The position numbers and the translations under genes were made by a program. Under the pieces are notes generated by a model that searched no databases, was not told the origin of the DNA, and was given only the letters and a program-made list of their open reading frames with translations. A stretch of DNA of 64,000 nucleotides, from the NCBI GenBank assembly GCA_034687125.1, contig JAQGBZ010000234.1, positions 34,679 to 98,678 of the forward strand. Reading direction: 5' to 3'. Every line of letters starts with the position of its first letter. Within the stretch, counting starts at the first letter, position 1. Of this stretch, positions 11,712 through 22,519 are shown in pieces. This stretch comes from Neelides folsomi. Taxonomy: Eukaryota > Arthropoda > Collembola > Neelipleona > Neelidae.

Positions 11712-13545
11712 TTAATGTTCAGGTGATTGCATTGGCAAATATGTCCAGTCAATTGGAGTTTTTCCGACCTTCATGAGGATTTCGTTACATTTGGAGAAAT
11801 GTCCACAGCCCAAGAATCCCCTATGGGCTGAGAGGGGCGAGGGATGTGCGCATTGAAGCAAATGATGCTTTTTCTGAAATGAATTAATTGACGAATTGTT
11901 AAATATAAGAACAATTAAAATGATTAGTGTAAATGTTCTATAACAAAATATCTGTAGTAAATACAATTATCTAATTTCTAATAATTAAATAACTAAACCT
12001 TATCAACAAATGATCCTTTCTTGTGAGCGTAGGATCCCCAAAGGAGAAAAACGACCGAATTCATGTTGGCGGAAATCTACAAATTACAATTAACATTATT
12101 TACAATTAAACTTAATGTAAAACAATCATAATCGTAGTGAAATATTTATACCCATGAGATTACAGCATCCGTTAATTTTTCCCATCCACGATCTTTGTGC
12201 GAATTTGGCTGATGGGCATTAACGGTCAAGACAGCATTGAGTAGCAAAACACCTTTGAATAATTAAATATTTTGTTAAACCATTAAAATAAATTGGCTTA
12301 TAAAGTTGTAGTTTAAGAGTTGTGATTAAAGAGTTGAAGTTTTAAATAGTTGTTATTAAAAGTATGAACCTTGTTTTGCCCATCCAACCAAAGTCCCATG
12401 GTTTGGTTGTGTAAATCCGGGAATGTCTCTCGAAAGTTCTTTGAACATGTTGTGGAGCGAAGGCGGCGGCGGAATTCCACGTGGGACGCTGAAACAAAGT
12501 CCGTGTGCTTGGCCAGGGCCATGATAAGGATCTTGACCCAAAATCACAACTTTAACATCTTGGATAGGAACGAATTTGGTCCATTCCCAAACTTTGGGCA
12601 AAGGAGGGAAAACTTTCCCTTGGGATCCACACACGAATTGGTTGAGCTGTTAAAATCATATGCAGTTGAATTATATTTGAAGTTGTTCATTATTTAAAAA
12701 ATAATTGAAATAATTGAAATATGAAATTAAATTCTAAAGATATCTTTAATCATTCATCGTGACATTAAATTCAAAAGTATTCCAAACCATTGAAAAATAT
12801 GGTTTGCCAAATTCAGGCTCAAGAGCTTCAAACCAACTTTTTCCCATCGTCCTATCAACAATTTTGTATGTTGCAGAAATCCGTTTCAATTTTGCATCCA
12901 TCTGGAAATTAAATTGTTAATTTTTAATATTGGAATAATTATTAATTAAAACATAAATGTACTAGTATGTATAAGGTATAATAAACAATGTGCTAAATAA
13001 TTGTTTATGGTAAATTGATAAAATGGGAATTGTTAATTACTGCATTCGTCTTCATTCGGTTTTTTTGCTCCGGAGTGAGTGGAAGAGGCGAAGATTCAAC
13101 TTTAATTGGAGTTGTATTCACATCTTCGTTAACTTCATCACCTTCGCTTTTCTTCGACTCTTCGGCCACTTCCATGTTTTCGGTCTTAAGCTTTTTGGAA
13201 GGCGGTTCGTAATTTTCGATTAATTCTTCCTTCACTTCTACAACCTGAAGTTATAAATTTAAAATAATAATTAATCTAAAATAATCTTTCCAGATAATGT
13301 GTAAGAGTGAAGTTGATTGTGATTTGTATTATAATAATGCGAATTACCTCTGTTTTAATTTCCATTTCTTTTAATGTCGAATCAACTTCAGTTCCTTCGT
13401 CTTTTTTGTCCGTGTCGGTGGTGTCGGTTTTCGGTTTCGGTTCGCCTCTCTTCATTACGTCTTGCGAAGGGGAAGAAGTGAAATACGAAAGAAGTGTCTT
13501 TTGATTCTTCAAGTTTGCAACTGGCAATTTATTCAATCTCACCAT
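11712..13545 (-). CDS. UNG: Uracil-DNA glycosylase, nuclear-type with PIP box
   Basis: Seven exons (13545-13348, 13244-13041, 12901-12788, 12646-12370, 12252-12152, 12076-11999, 11873-11712) give 377 residues. It removes uracil from DNA as the first step of base-excision repair. The family-1 motifs are all present: [18 protein letters not shown] with the catalytic Asp near residue 211, [27 protein letters not shown], and [19 protein letters not shown] with the catalytic His near 334. The N-terminal region (about 130 residues) is acidic and disordered and carries QKTLLSYF at residues 15-22, a PCNA-interacting peptide in the same place as in vertebrate UNG2, plus a basic patch PPSKKLK that may be a nuclear signal. 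An acceptor (CAG) lies just before the ATG, so a 5' UTR intron or an alternative first exon for a mitochondrial form is possible. Confidence 0.97.
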
Positions 13546-14236
13546 AATTCACCTGTAACGTATTTTAACGTCTGTATTTGAACAATTAAAACAAAAGAGG
13601 AAACAACAATTTGTCACAATCACAAATTAAAAATAAAGTCGTCCTTGATGAATCCGCGCTCATTCTTCGAATCATGCGGGTTTCTTCTTTCCTTCTTTCA
13701 GCTCATAAGGGGAACATTGAGACTTTCGTTAACCAACTGTTTAAATCATGTCCCTAATCCAAACACAATTATAATGTTTTAATGAATAATGTAATGCCTT
13801 TGTTGCGATTCATCAAAACTTGTAAATAAACCTTTAATATGTTATTTAACTAACATTAATCAAATTATTTACTGATAATCTGCAATATATAATACCTAAA
13901 TATACAAAATTTTTATAATTTATTTTTAATTGTAATATTTCTATTCATTTTATTACTGGGTATACAGAACTACCTTTAATAGGGCGTATATTCCAATTCT
14001 AATGTAATTTAAAAAGTTGTAACAAAGTATTTGAAGATGAATAAATCTATATAATAATAATAATATTAAGAATATGATATTATTTAATTAATATTAAATT
14101 AATTAATGTTTAATTGAATATAATTTCTATTTCTTTTAATGGATCATAAAATTCACCATTTGACAAAATTAAACATAACAACAATTGTTTTAATTATTTC
14201 TTGAAATTGATATTGACTTGAATAAAAATTGAAAAA
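13546..14236. other. Intergenic, divergent promoter region
   Basis: This sits between the 5' ends of UNG (-) and the small basic protein gene (+). It is AT-rich and shows no ORF or repeat of note. A moderately GC-rich stretch at 13630-13740 may hold UNG promoter or 5' UTR sequence. Confidence 0.4.
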
Positions 14237-14710
14237 ATGGTCTTGAAACGAAATATTCCATTAGGGTATGAAATGTCTGAAATTGTGACGAATCCAAGTA
14301 AAGATTTGGTTCGAATGAGTCGAAAGGAAATGAAGCGAAGAACTCCGACCTTTATCAAAGAAGCTCTGGATCGGTTGGAAGAACGGAAGTTGAACGAAGC
14401 CCAATGGGAAGAAAGGAAACGAAAGCCGTCAAAGAAAAGAAAACAAGATTTGCTCGACAGTCTTTCAGAAGACGTCGTATTTGAACCACCCACGAGGAGA
14501 AAGAGAAAAGTTGAGAACTCTGGAAATGAGCGAAAGCGTTCTTCTCGTAGAACTGGAATTTATTCAAGGAAACGGCTCATCCGAAGGATTCGAAATTCAA
14601 CGGATATTGCGACGACGAATTTGAGAATGTCCAGGGAAACAGAAAGAAGAATCGAAGAATTGAGACAAAATCGGCGGAGATTGAAAATGAGCTCAACATT
14701 TAAAAAGTAA
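14237..14710 (+). CDS. Small, very basic, intronless protein (hypothetical)
   Basis: A single open frame of 157 residues begins at an ATG in GAAAAAATGG context. The product is extremely rich in Arg, Lys and Glu, with charged heptad-like stretches (LDRLEERKLNEAQWEERKRK) suggesting a long helix or coiled coil. It has several putative nuclear localisation clusters (RKPSKKRKQ, RRKRKVEN, RKRSSRR). It has no membrane span and no cysteines to speak of, and I recognise no family. Codon use and the long open frame in an AT-rich background support a real gene. The absence of introns, unlike nearly every neighbour, suggests a retrocopy or a young gene. A nuclear or nucleolar role is inference only. Confidence 0.65.
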   Translation: MVLKRNIPLGYEMSEIVTNPSKDLVRMSRKEMKRRTPTFIKEALDRLEERKLNEAQWEERKRKPSKKRKQDLLDSLSEDVVFEPPTRRKRKVENSGNERKRSSRRTGIYSRKRLIRRIRNSTDIATTNLRMSRETERRIEELRQNRRRLKMSSTFKK

Positions 14711-14740
14711 CTTTTAAAATTTATTTATTGAATATTTTAA

Positions 14741-14842
14741 TTAACTTATTTAACAAGGCTATTATTTTATTTAATTTAACTTATTTAACAAGGCTATTAT
14801 TTTATTTAATTTAACTTATTTAACAAGACCATTGTTTTATTA
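14741..14842. repeat. Tandem repeat, 35-bp unit, about 3 copies
   Basis: Units starting at 14741, 14776 and 14811 share TTAACTTATTTAACAAGGCT and the following AT-rich stretch. The first two are identical and the third has substitutions. It lies directly 3' of the basic protein gene. Confidence 0.9.
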
Positions 14843-14937
14843 AAATTATTGATCATAAAGGGTAATTATGATCATTTTAATTAAATTGCAGATTAGTGGA
14901 CTTTTTCTCTGTTTTTTCGAAATCGGCAACTTTTTCA

Positions 14938-15620
14938 ATGATGCTTCTCACCTTTGCTCAAATTTCGGAAATCGTAATGAATTTAAGATTTAATAATTTT
15001 CCTTATTAATCAACAATCAACATAAACAAAATTAACATTAATATAAACAAAGTTTAATTAAGATTAGGCCATTTGGTTAAGATTGTTTTAATTGGAAATT
15101 TCAGGGTGAAATTAATCCAAGTTTCGTGGGATCGAAAATAATTTACAGTTTGTCCACCTTGGTCTCTTTTTACCTCACTGTTGGATTCTTGATAAAGTAA
15201 TTGAATAATTAAAGTAGCCAATTTTGAACATTTTAATATGATGAATTATAGAGTTAATAAGGTTAATTAACTCTAAAACTAAATATTTTTAAAAATAGAA
15301 TCAGCAGTGCACATTTTCACCGTGAAAAAATATTCGAAACGATGTTTTTTGTTCTTCCCGCTCTCATTCTTTGGATAATCAACACCACCAACAATGCAAT
15401 GAGGAAACAATATGAAAACTGCATTCAACTAGAACCTGCCCTGTTGGAATCAAACTCCGGCCTTTCTTTTCCTTCTTTCTGCTTTGGACCAAAAGGGGCG
15501 GGAGTGTACGAAACGAAATTCTTTTTATTTCGATATTGCACGGCCTTCTTCGTCCTCACTTACATGGGAGTTTACTTTGCTTTTTGTCCTGATTGCATTA
15601 ATTTGCAGTCATTGATGTAA
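14938..15620 (+). CDS. Small multi-pass membrane protein (hypothetical)
   Basis: Three exons (14938-14973, 15105-15196, 15299-15620) give 149 residues in a continuous frame. There are about three hydrophobic spans: KIIYSLSTLVSFYLTVGFLI, then METMFF-like TMFFVLPALILWII, then CTAFFVLTYMGVYFAFC. A polar loop of about 45 residues between spans two and three holds two cysteines. The frame upstream of the chosen ATG stays open back to an acceptor at 14891 (TTGCAG), adding a further hydrophobic stretch (VDFFSVFSKSATFS), so a missing first exon and a four-span, MARVEL- or tetraspan-like layout is possible. I do not recognise the family, and its location and function are unknown. Confidence 0.65.
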
Positions 15621-15837
15621 AGGTAATTTAATCTCAGTTATAAGCTCATTTCTTTAATTAATAAAATGTCAAATTAATGGTAAAATAGAAATACTAGTGC
15701 ATTTGTTAAAATTGAAGATTAAAAAAAATTAGCAAAATATTTATATTTTAAAGACTTGTGCTTTTATTGCGTATTGTTAATTATGAATTTTTAAATGAAA
15801 ATAAAGTGGTTATAATTTATTATTTAAGATTTTATTT

Positions 15838-18733
15838 TCATGTCCCAACATCTTTGAAAACAACTCCGGTCAAATGATCAATAATTTTATTTTGCAATTT
15901 CATTTTCCATATTAAAATCCCAAGACCGGCAATTAAAATACCTATTATTAACGTGATAAAAAATATTGTCAATCCGCTCCATGAGCTTGTAGCAGCTTCT
16001 GTCAATTCAAAAACAATTTCATTTAATTAATCACAATTTCATTCATTTTGCCTTAATCCGGATTAATTTAATTAATCGAAGTAGTTCTAATCAGCCTTTT
16101 AATTATTTTCAAATTACCAACTACGTAAACATTAAAAGTTTTCTTGGCCGATCCTGCAATGTTTTTCGCAGTGCAAACGTAAGTTCCTTGAATGTCGTGA
16201 GAAACGCGCATGACTTTCAAACTAGTGCTGCCATTTTCTCTCCTTGTTTTAATATTCGGAGTATTTACCACTCTCTGGAATTAACAAATTGTTTAATTAC
16301 TTAACAATTTAATTGCTTAACTGTTTAATTTTTTAACAATTTAATTGCTTAACTGTTTAATTTTTTAACAATTTAATTACTTAACTGTTAAATATAAAAT
16401 TCCTACCCCTCCGCTTTTAATCCAAACTAAATGGGGCGAAGGAGTTCCACTAGAATTGCAATAAAGAATTTTTTCTGTTGAATTGAGTGTCCAAGTAATG
16501 TCAACGGTTTCTCCGTCAATTTTAGGAGCGTGACTTTGTGTCATGTTCAATTTAATTTCTTGTCTTCCCCAACCTGTCGTGTTCCAAATCGGGGCGTGGC
16601 AAGTTGCAGATTCCATATCGATGGTTGGAGTTAATTCCATATGACCTTCAGGTTCGGAACCAAAATAAACGAAACCCGATTCCTCTTCTGTAAATTAAAA
16701 ATTACTAGGATTGGTTAGGTTAATTTAGATTCAATTGGTTGATTTGGAAAAATTAATTAGTTGATTTTGAAAATATTAAGATTTTACTGTAAATAAAATT
16801 TTCAGTGTCATTTTTATATTTAATGCTCCATTTGATCCCGGATGAAAAAAAGTATTGTGATGTGTCGCAGTAAAGCATTATCGTTTCCCCAAGGTAGGTG
16901 TGAAATTCGATTGTCTCATAATCAGTTATATCCCTGTGCATTGGACTTAATGACACGCCCATCATTTTCTCTGGTTCAACTTCATTCACGTTGTAATCTA
17001 TTCAACCGAGAATCTTAACATGCTTATTAATTATCTTTTATAAGCTTTAAATATAAATTAAACAATTACTTAATTTATTTTAATCAATAATTGCATAATT
17101 ATTGTATGTACTTTATTTAAATATTTAATTTAAGATTATTTATTTAAATATTTAATTTAAAATAATTTATTTAAATATTTAATTTAAGATTATTTATTTA
17201 ATATTATTTTTACAAATTGAGTGTATCATTCTATGAGTAGTTTCATAATCCTCCGCTTTTTCTTCATTAAAAGATGTAAAATAATTTCGCACAATGTCAA
17301 TTCCATCTCCTTTGCATCGAACAAGCCCAGTATCTAAAAAATAATATAAAAAATATTTAAATCATAAAATCAAAAATAATTTTTACGATAAATATTTAAT
17401 TTTATTCAAAATACCTCTTGGATAGCTTTTCTGTGAAGTGCAACTTCCATTTCTGTTCCGCATATGAATGCTGTAAATGACGGAATCATAAAGTTCGGAT
17501 TTCCTCGAAACGCAATCCGAAGGACTCAAACAGTAAGCAGTTATAATAACTGGAGGTTTGGGGCTGTTGGAACAGCAAACAAATTCAGAGGTATTTTTAT
17601 TGAAACTAAATGAAGCGGATCCTTTCAAGATGTCTGTTTTATCATTGAAGTCAACTTTTTTCCCTGTTATTTTAATTTGATTTTAATTGATTGTTCAATT
17701 ATTGTAATTCAAATTCGTTAAATATTCTCAATTTAGATTTTTACCTTTGAGCGCGTGGATGTAAACAACATCATTGTTTTCATCAACGTCGTCTCCAATT
17801 AAACATTTATAACTCCCATAACCAGTTTTCATTTCATTCAAATTTAAAATAAACCCGCGAAGGTGGTCGTACGTTATTGAAGAATTTCTTTCAATTTTTT
17901 CATAATCCTTTAAAAATAATTTATATTTAATTTTTTGTAATTCGATCATTCATTGCCAAATTAATTCTAAATAAATTCGCTAAATATTGCGTTTTATTTA
18001 AATTACAAACCGAAATGTTGAGTTTAAATAATGAAAGTTGTCGTTCAATTTCTGGATCAGGATTTGAAATTCCGCATGGGAGAACCAAAGTTTTTCCATC
18101 ATCTTTTGATTTGACACTTAACATTTCCCCAGCATTAATTAAAGTTGAAGATCCTTCGTGTGGCAACAAAAATATTGAAACTTCTCTTTTGAACTCGGGC
18201 GAAGAAACTGAATGACAAGAATAAGTTCCACTAAATTGAACGCTCCCACCCTCGAGGATTAAAAATGACGTGTAGGAATAAGTCGAAACGTCATTTACAT
18301 TTGTGGTTTTTCGGTAAGTTCGGGTTCGAAAACCATAATAGACCTTTTTCTATTTAATTACATTAAATCATAATAAGTAAATCAAATAACAATCAATTAA
18401 TGGTATAATTAAAGAGCAATACATAATTATAGAATTAAATTATTAATTAAATACTTCTAATGAAGAAGTCCACTCGACTGGATAAGAACCATTACATGAA
18501 AGAATCGTGACATAATAACGACTCGGAATGGCCAAAGTTAAATCTCCATTTTTCTCTTTAATTACAGGTGTCGGATAACCATAACGCTCGGTCTTGGTTT
18601 TATTCGGCGTCCAATAAATTTCGAGTTCTTCCAATGTTAGTGATTCGTGCAATGACACTCGTGGGAGCTCCAAAGCAAAACCACAATTAATAATTAATAA
18701 AACCACACTACACAAAATATAAATCCTTTTCAT
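15838..18733 (-). CDS. Ig-superfamily receptor, PVR/VEGFR-like ectodomain, no kinase domain
   Basis: Nine exons (18733-18455, 18349-18011, 17907-17745, 17663-17415, 17333-17214, 16997-16788, 16687-16407, 16274-16118, 15998-15838) join in phase to about 652 residues. It begins with a signal peptide (MKRIYILCSVVLLIINCGFA). A long N-glycosylated ectodomain of divergent Ig-like modules follows. The last module is canonical I-set: YCNSSGTPSPHLVWI, then HDIQGTYVCTAKNIAGSAKK. A single span (IFFITLIIGILIAGLGILIW) is followed by only about 23 cytoplasmic residues and a stop. The membrane-proximal Ig resembles those of PDGF/VEGF-type receptor tyrosine kinases (arthropod Pvr). With no kinase domain it would bind ligand without signalling by itself, as a decoy or co-receptor; this is inference. 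Two introns contain AT-rich tandem repeats. Confidence 0.82.
16301..16396. repeat. Tandem repeat, 32-bp unit, 3 copies (intronic)
   Basis: Copies begin at 16301, 16333 and 16365, with core TTAACAATTTAATTGCTTAA. They lie in the seventh intron of the Ig receptor gene and reach close to the donor of exon 7. Confidence 0.9.
17112..17206. repeat. Tandem repeat, 27-bp unit, about 3.5 copies (intronic)
   Basis: Units begin at 17112, 17139, 17166 and 17193, with core TTTATTTAAATATTTAATTT. They lie in the fifth intron of the Ig receptor gene, next to the donor end of exon 5. Confidence 0.88.
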
Positions 18734-20020
18734 TTTTTTAAAAAAACTTTTAAATAAATATTTTTGTAAAATTTTTAATAGAATGTGGAAATTTAATATA
18801 TAATATATTGTTTAAAGTAATTTAATTAAATTTTTCGAGATTTTTAGTTAAAATAAATGGAGAGTGAATGGGTGGATGATTTGACCAAAATAAATGATAA
18901 AAGGAAATCAAATTGCCCAACTTCCTCATTTCATTGTCCATGGAGAGTTTTAAAGTTTTAAACATTGAAATTTCTCTCTCGTGTCTTTCCAAGGGTCATT
19001 GAGAGGAAAAGAAGAGCGGAAATTCCAAAGCGGCCTCAAATTGACTTTAAATGACAAAATCACATTTGGACCATTTGACCAATATAAAATATTGGTCAAA
19101 TGTTCAAACCTATTCATATCCTATATAATAAAATTCAATATAATTTATTTATATGGAATAATATAGGTTACATAGTATTACATATACATAAATGCATGCA
19201 TTACATCTGTAAAAAATGTATACCTACAACGCCTACAAGTGGTAGATATAATATTAAAAATGTTATGAATGCAATAAGTTAAATGGATATTATATGCGCA
19301 TGTTCATTTTCATATATTTGCATATCATTATGTGATTTTGCATGTGTGTTTAGTTCGCGTGACATTTGAATAGAGAATTTTATAATTAGGATTTTTGTGA
19401 TATTTACCCAAATATTACAAAAACTCAATTGTTAGCATTCCAAAAGTATGTATGTAACCCTATATTAAAATCATTGAATTTGGTCCATATCTAAACCATA
19501 TTTCAATTGCATTGTTGTCATTGGGCCATTTGGTTTTATTCGGGGAACTCAAACGACCAATTTTAGACTCACAAACTCACAGTCAAGGTTAAATCTATAA
19601 GTGCACGTGATAAGATAAATACTGTATTGGGGTAATACTATTACCTAGTATTAGAATTGGTATTAAGTATGGGAACTGGGGGCCAAAGATCGAGAACCCT
19701 TTTAAGGGTTCTTAAGAAAATGGTTATATTTTGGAATTATAGAATTAAACTACCTGAGGATTTACAATGGAAAATTAATAATAAGCTTTTAAGTGTGGAA
19801 TAAACCTCAAACCTTATGGTTGAAAATTGTCAAAGTTAAATTTAAAAGTTTAAGCCCATGATAAATAAGTCACCATGGGTTTTAAATCCTTTAAAAGAAC
19901 CCTTTAATGAAATTAAATTTTTCTATAAATGGGAAATTCTGCCTTTGTCTTTCTTCATTTTCTTTTTAACTCTTCGATCGTTCTTATCGTCGCCCGTTTA
20001 ATACAAGCAAAATATCAATT
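18734..20020. other. Intergenic, no gene supported
   Basis: This region separates the divergent Ig receptor (-) and Cys-rich secreted gene (+). It is AT-rich, with short ORFs lacking motifs. The last 100 bp hold the likely promoter of the plus-strand gene. Confidence 0.5.
19924..19929 (+). promoter_or_regulatory. Candidate TATA box of the Cys-rich secreted gene
   Basis: TATAAA lies 97 bp upstream of the ATG at 20021. Initiator-like pyrimidine/CATT sequence follows about 30 bp later (around 19951-19960). The call rests on position and consensus only. Confidence 0.45.
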
Positions 20021-21108
20021 ATGAAATTTCCAATTATCCTCGTTTTATTCGTCCTCGTAAGCTTAAATTTTATTTAAAAGCTAAGATTATTAAAGTAATA
20101 TTATACTACATGTATTTATTTAGTTATAATAGTGTATTTTATATTTATTATTGATTGTAATGAAAATTGATTTTTATTAATTATAGGGAGCTGAAGCTTA
20201 CAACAAAGTGAGCAAGAGATCAACATTGTTAGAACATTCCAAAATGCTGATGAGTCCAAAAACGTGTGTTGATATTTCTCCGCTCCTCACCGGATTTGCT
20301 TGTCCGATTGCCAATCTTTGTTCTGATCCAACTACTTTACCTGGACAATGTGGATCTTCGCCAACTGCTTATCAATGCACAGTGAGTTAACGAATAATAA
20401 TATATAAAATTGTATTTATAAAATTAACTTTTAAATGTAAAATAAATAAATTAATTAGTTGAATTATTTCAATAGTGCAATGTAAACTCGGGCATGCAAT
20501 ATCTTTATGAATTGACTGCAACGGGAACGCCAGGAACGGAAATTGATGTTTTGTGCCCGGGAGGAACCAATTTGAATATGTTCACGTGTGAATCATGCAA
20601 ATGTCCGACAATGCCAATTCTGGTAATTTAATTAAATATTCATTTTCTCACAATTTAGTAAACTATAATATAATTGATAGTTTAAATTGGAATTATTGAA
20701 AATATCAATTGTGTAAAATATATATTTAATAATTTTTGCAATTAATTTAGCCCCTGAATGGTTTTACTTGCACGAGGCGAAATCCAACTACGAGTGAAAA
20801 ATCTAAATGTCCACCTTCTTCCACGGCCACGGATGTTTACGTTTGCTGTCAAACTCCATGTCCAAATGCATTGGTAAATTAATTTTTTAAACTTGATCAA
20901 ATTAAATGTATAAAATAATAATTATATCTATCTCTATATTTAAGCTAATTCGTACGATTTTTATAAATGCAACAAATGGTCATTATGATATTTTGATTAG
21001 ATCAAATGTGTGCTGTCGAGTCCTGTAAACATCTTTAACCCGGAAAAGAAAACGGAGTCAATAAGGACCACTGGGAAACTTTGTTATACAAAGATTTGCT
21101 GCAGTTAG
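20021..21108 (+). CDS. Cys-rich secreted protein (hypothetical)
   Basis: Five exons (20021-20056, 20187-20381, 20476-20622, 20751-20873, 21001-21108), all separated by phase-0 introns, give 202 residues. Exon 1 and the start of exon 2 encode a signal peptide (MKFPIILVLFVLGAEA), and a dibasic site (SKRS) follows soon after. The rest is rich in cysteine (about 18) and Thr/Pro, with paired patterns such as CTCNV, CESCKCP, VCCQTPC and a terminal TKICCS. The repeating phase-0 exon structure suggests exon-wise domain duplication of a small disulphide module. It looks like an extracellular defence, cuticle or venom-like protein, but the family is not recognised and the role is unknown. Confidence 0.8.
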
Positions 21109-21466
21109 ATTAATATTTATTTTTCAATTTGGATTTTACTTAATTTTATATTGTTTTCTATTGATATCACTTTTAAATTTATTTTAATTAAGGACAAGTT
21201 GAAGACTTCAAAACTAATTATTTAATTTTATTTAACAAACTAACATTACTATTTTTGTTTAACCCTAAAGCATCTAATTTAACCAAGAATGAATAAATTC
21301 ACATGAATTTGAAGACTTTCATAGAACTGATAATTTATTGAACTTATTCCATTAATGACACTGTTTAATTGATTACATTAAATAGCTTTGAAAGGATAAA
21401 TGGATTTTTCATAATTTAAAGCTATAATGAGAGTCTTTTGATTTGAAGTCATTCGAAGAGGCGGGA

Positions 21467-21691
21467 TCAGATTTTAAATGCTGCGATGAAAATCGGAAGA
21501 GCAATGACAAGAACAAAGGAAGGTCCGAAATTTCCAATTCCTCTTTTAGGTGAAAAAATTTCGTATCTATCACTTAAACAGATTCCTTTTGTTGGTTCTC
21601 CTTCATTTTTATTGATGCAGGACAATGATTTTCTACATTCATCGATGTATTTGAGTAAAAAAAGATAGCAAGATTCACCTTTATCCTTGCC
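21467..21691 (-). CDS. Terminal exon of a Cys-rich protein with hydrophobic C-terminal tail
   Basis: After an acceptor (CCTTAAAG) an open frame of 74 residues runs to TGA. It has a Cys pattern ESCY, DECRK, LSCIN, KGICLSDR typical of small extracellular EB-like modules, then GNFGPSFVLVIALPIFIAAF, a hydrophobic tail that fits a membrane span or a GPI signal. A short possible upstream exon ending at 21768 (encoding GSCSDFGTAG) is in the right phase. The 5' part of the gene is not secure. The decayed copies just upstream at 22.0-22.5 kb are probably relatives, so this may be the tail of a broken gene. Confidence 0.5.
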   Translation of the reverse strand, partial: GKDKGESCYLFLLKYIDECRKSLSCINKNEGEPTKGICLSDRYEIFSPKRGIGNFGPSFVLVIALPIFIAAFKI

Positions 21692-22009
21692 CTTTAAGGA
21701 AAAATATTGATTAGATATTATGAGTTATTTCAATTAAAAATTAATTAAAACAAGGTAACAACTTTACTCCTGCAGTGCCAAAATCACTGCAACTCCCAGA
21801 AATGGTTATTCCACGTATTTCAATTTTAAGGTGGAATATTTTATTTAACGGTTCGTGTGTAATTAACAAAACGCGCAACTTTTAAGTATAGAGATGGCGT
21901 TGAAGGAGATTAGTTGTATAATTGTAAATTGTACTTACTTTTTGACACTTATGTATATTCATAAATAAAAAGATATTTTCAAACTTACGTTTAGTAATTA
22001 ATGTATTAT

Positions 22010-22251
22010 TTAAATGTCAATAGCCTTTGTGCATTTATTATTTGGTGTACAAACAAAATCAAACATGCAATGATGAGTTCCATTACATTTTTTGTGCCCC
22101 TTCGAGACGCACATAAAGATTGATGATCACAAACAATATTGTCATTGTTGCATGTATGATTATTATGGCATGTATTTCCAAGCTCTCCTATTTGCCCTGA
22201 CTAGTCATAACACACGTCACACACTATAACGAAAACTACCAGAAAATTCAT
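22010..22251 (-). pseudogene. Decayed Cys-rich signal-peptide gene copy (B)
   Basis: From an ATG at 22251 the frame reads a signal-peptide-like MNFLVVFVIVCDVCYD, then hits an in-frame TAG. It continues with LGNTCHNNHTCNNDNIVCDH, and a one-base frame change is then needed to reach KKCNGTHHCMFDFVCTPNNK before TAA. The residue pattern matches neighbouring copy A. Two lesions make it non-functional as read. I describe the lesions only and do not reconstruct the protein. Confidence 0.65.
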
Positions 22252-22274
22252 TATGATAAAATTTAATGAGTTAA

Positions 22275-22489
22275 TTAAACAATTCGACCTAATCTAAATG
22301 TAAATTGAGAAAATTCAATCCTATCCTCCAAACATTTCCCAGTTTCCTTCCATAAACATTTCCCTTTTCGCATTGGAGGAGTTCTGAATTACAATTATTT
22401 TCCGGGTCGCAAATTTGTTTGAAATCTCCCTCTGTTGATTCGACCAAACAGAAGGAGCTGACTAAAACCAGCACTAAAACAAAATTCAT
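22275..22489 (-). pseudogene. Cys-rich signal-peptide gene copy (A), apparently frameshifted
   Basis: From an ATG at 22489 it encodes MNFVLVLVLVSSFCLVES, a good signal peptide, then ICDPENNCNSELLQC. The cysteine-bearing continuation (GKCLWKETGKCLEDR) lies in another frame starting right after QCEK, so one base appears to be missing near 22373. In the uninterrupted frame the protein loses its cysteines and ends at about 66 residues. It is similar to copy B in start, spacing and cysteine pattern. A sequencing error rather than a true lesion is possible for this copy. Confidence 0.55.
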
Positions 22490-22519
22490 TTGAAACGGAG
22501 CGATTGGCACCAAACCCAC

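Noticed and set aside
16301-17206. Regularly spaced repeats considered as a CRISPR array
   Set aside because: The units are directly abutting AT-rich tandem repeats without spacers, inside introns of an animal gene.
21486-21668. 60-residue plus-strand frame
   Set aside because: Antisense to the Cys-rich minus-strand exon, which has the better cysteine pattern and splice acceptor.
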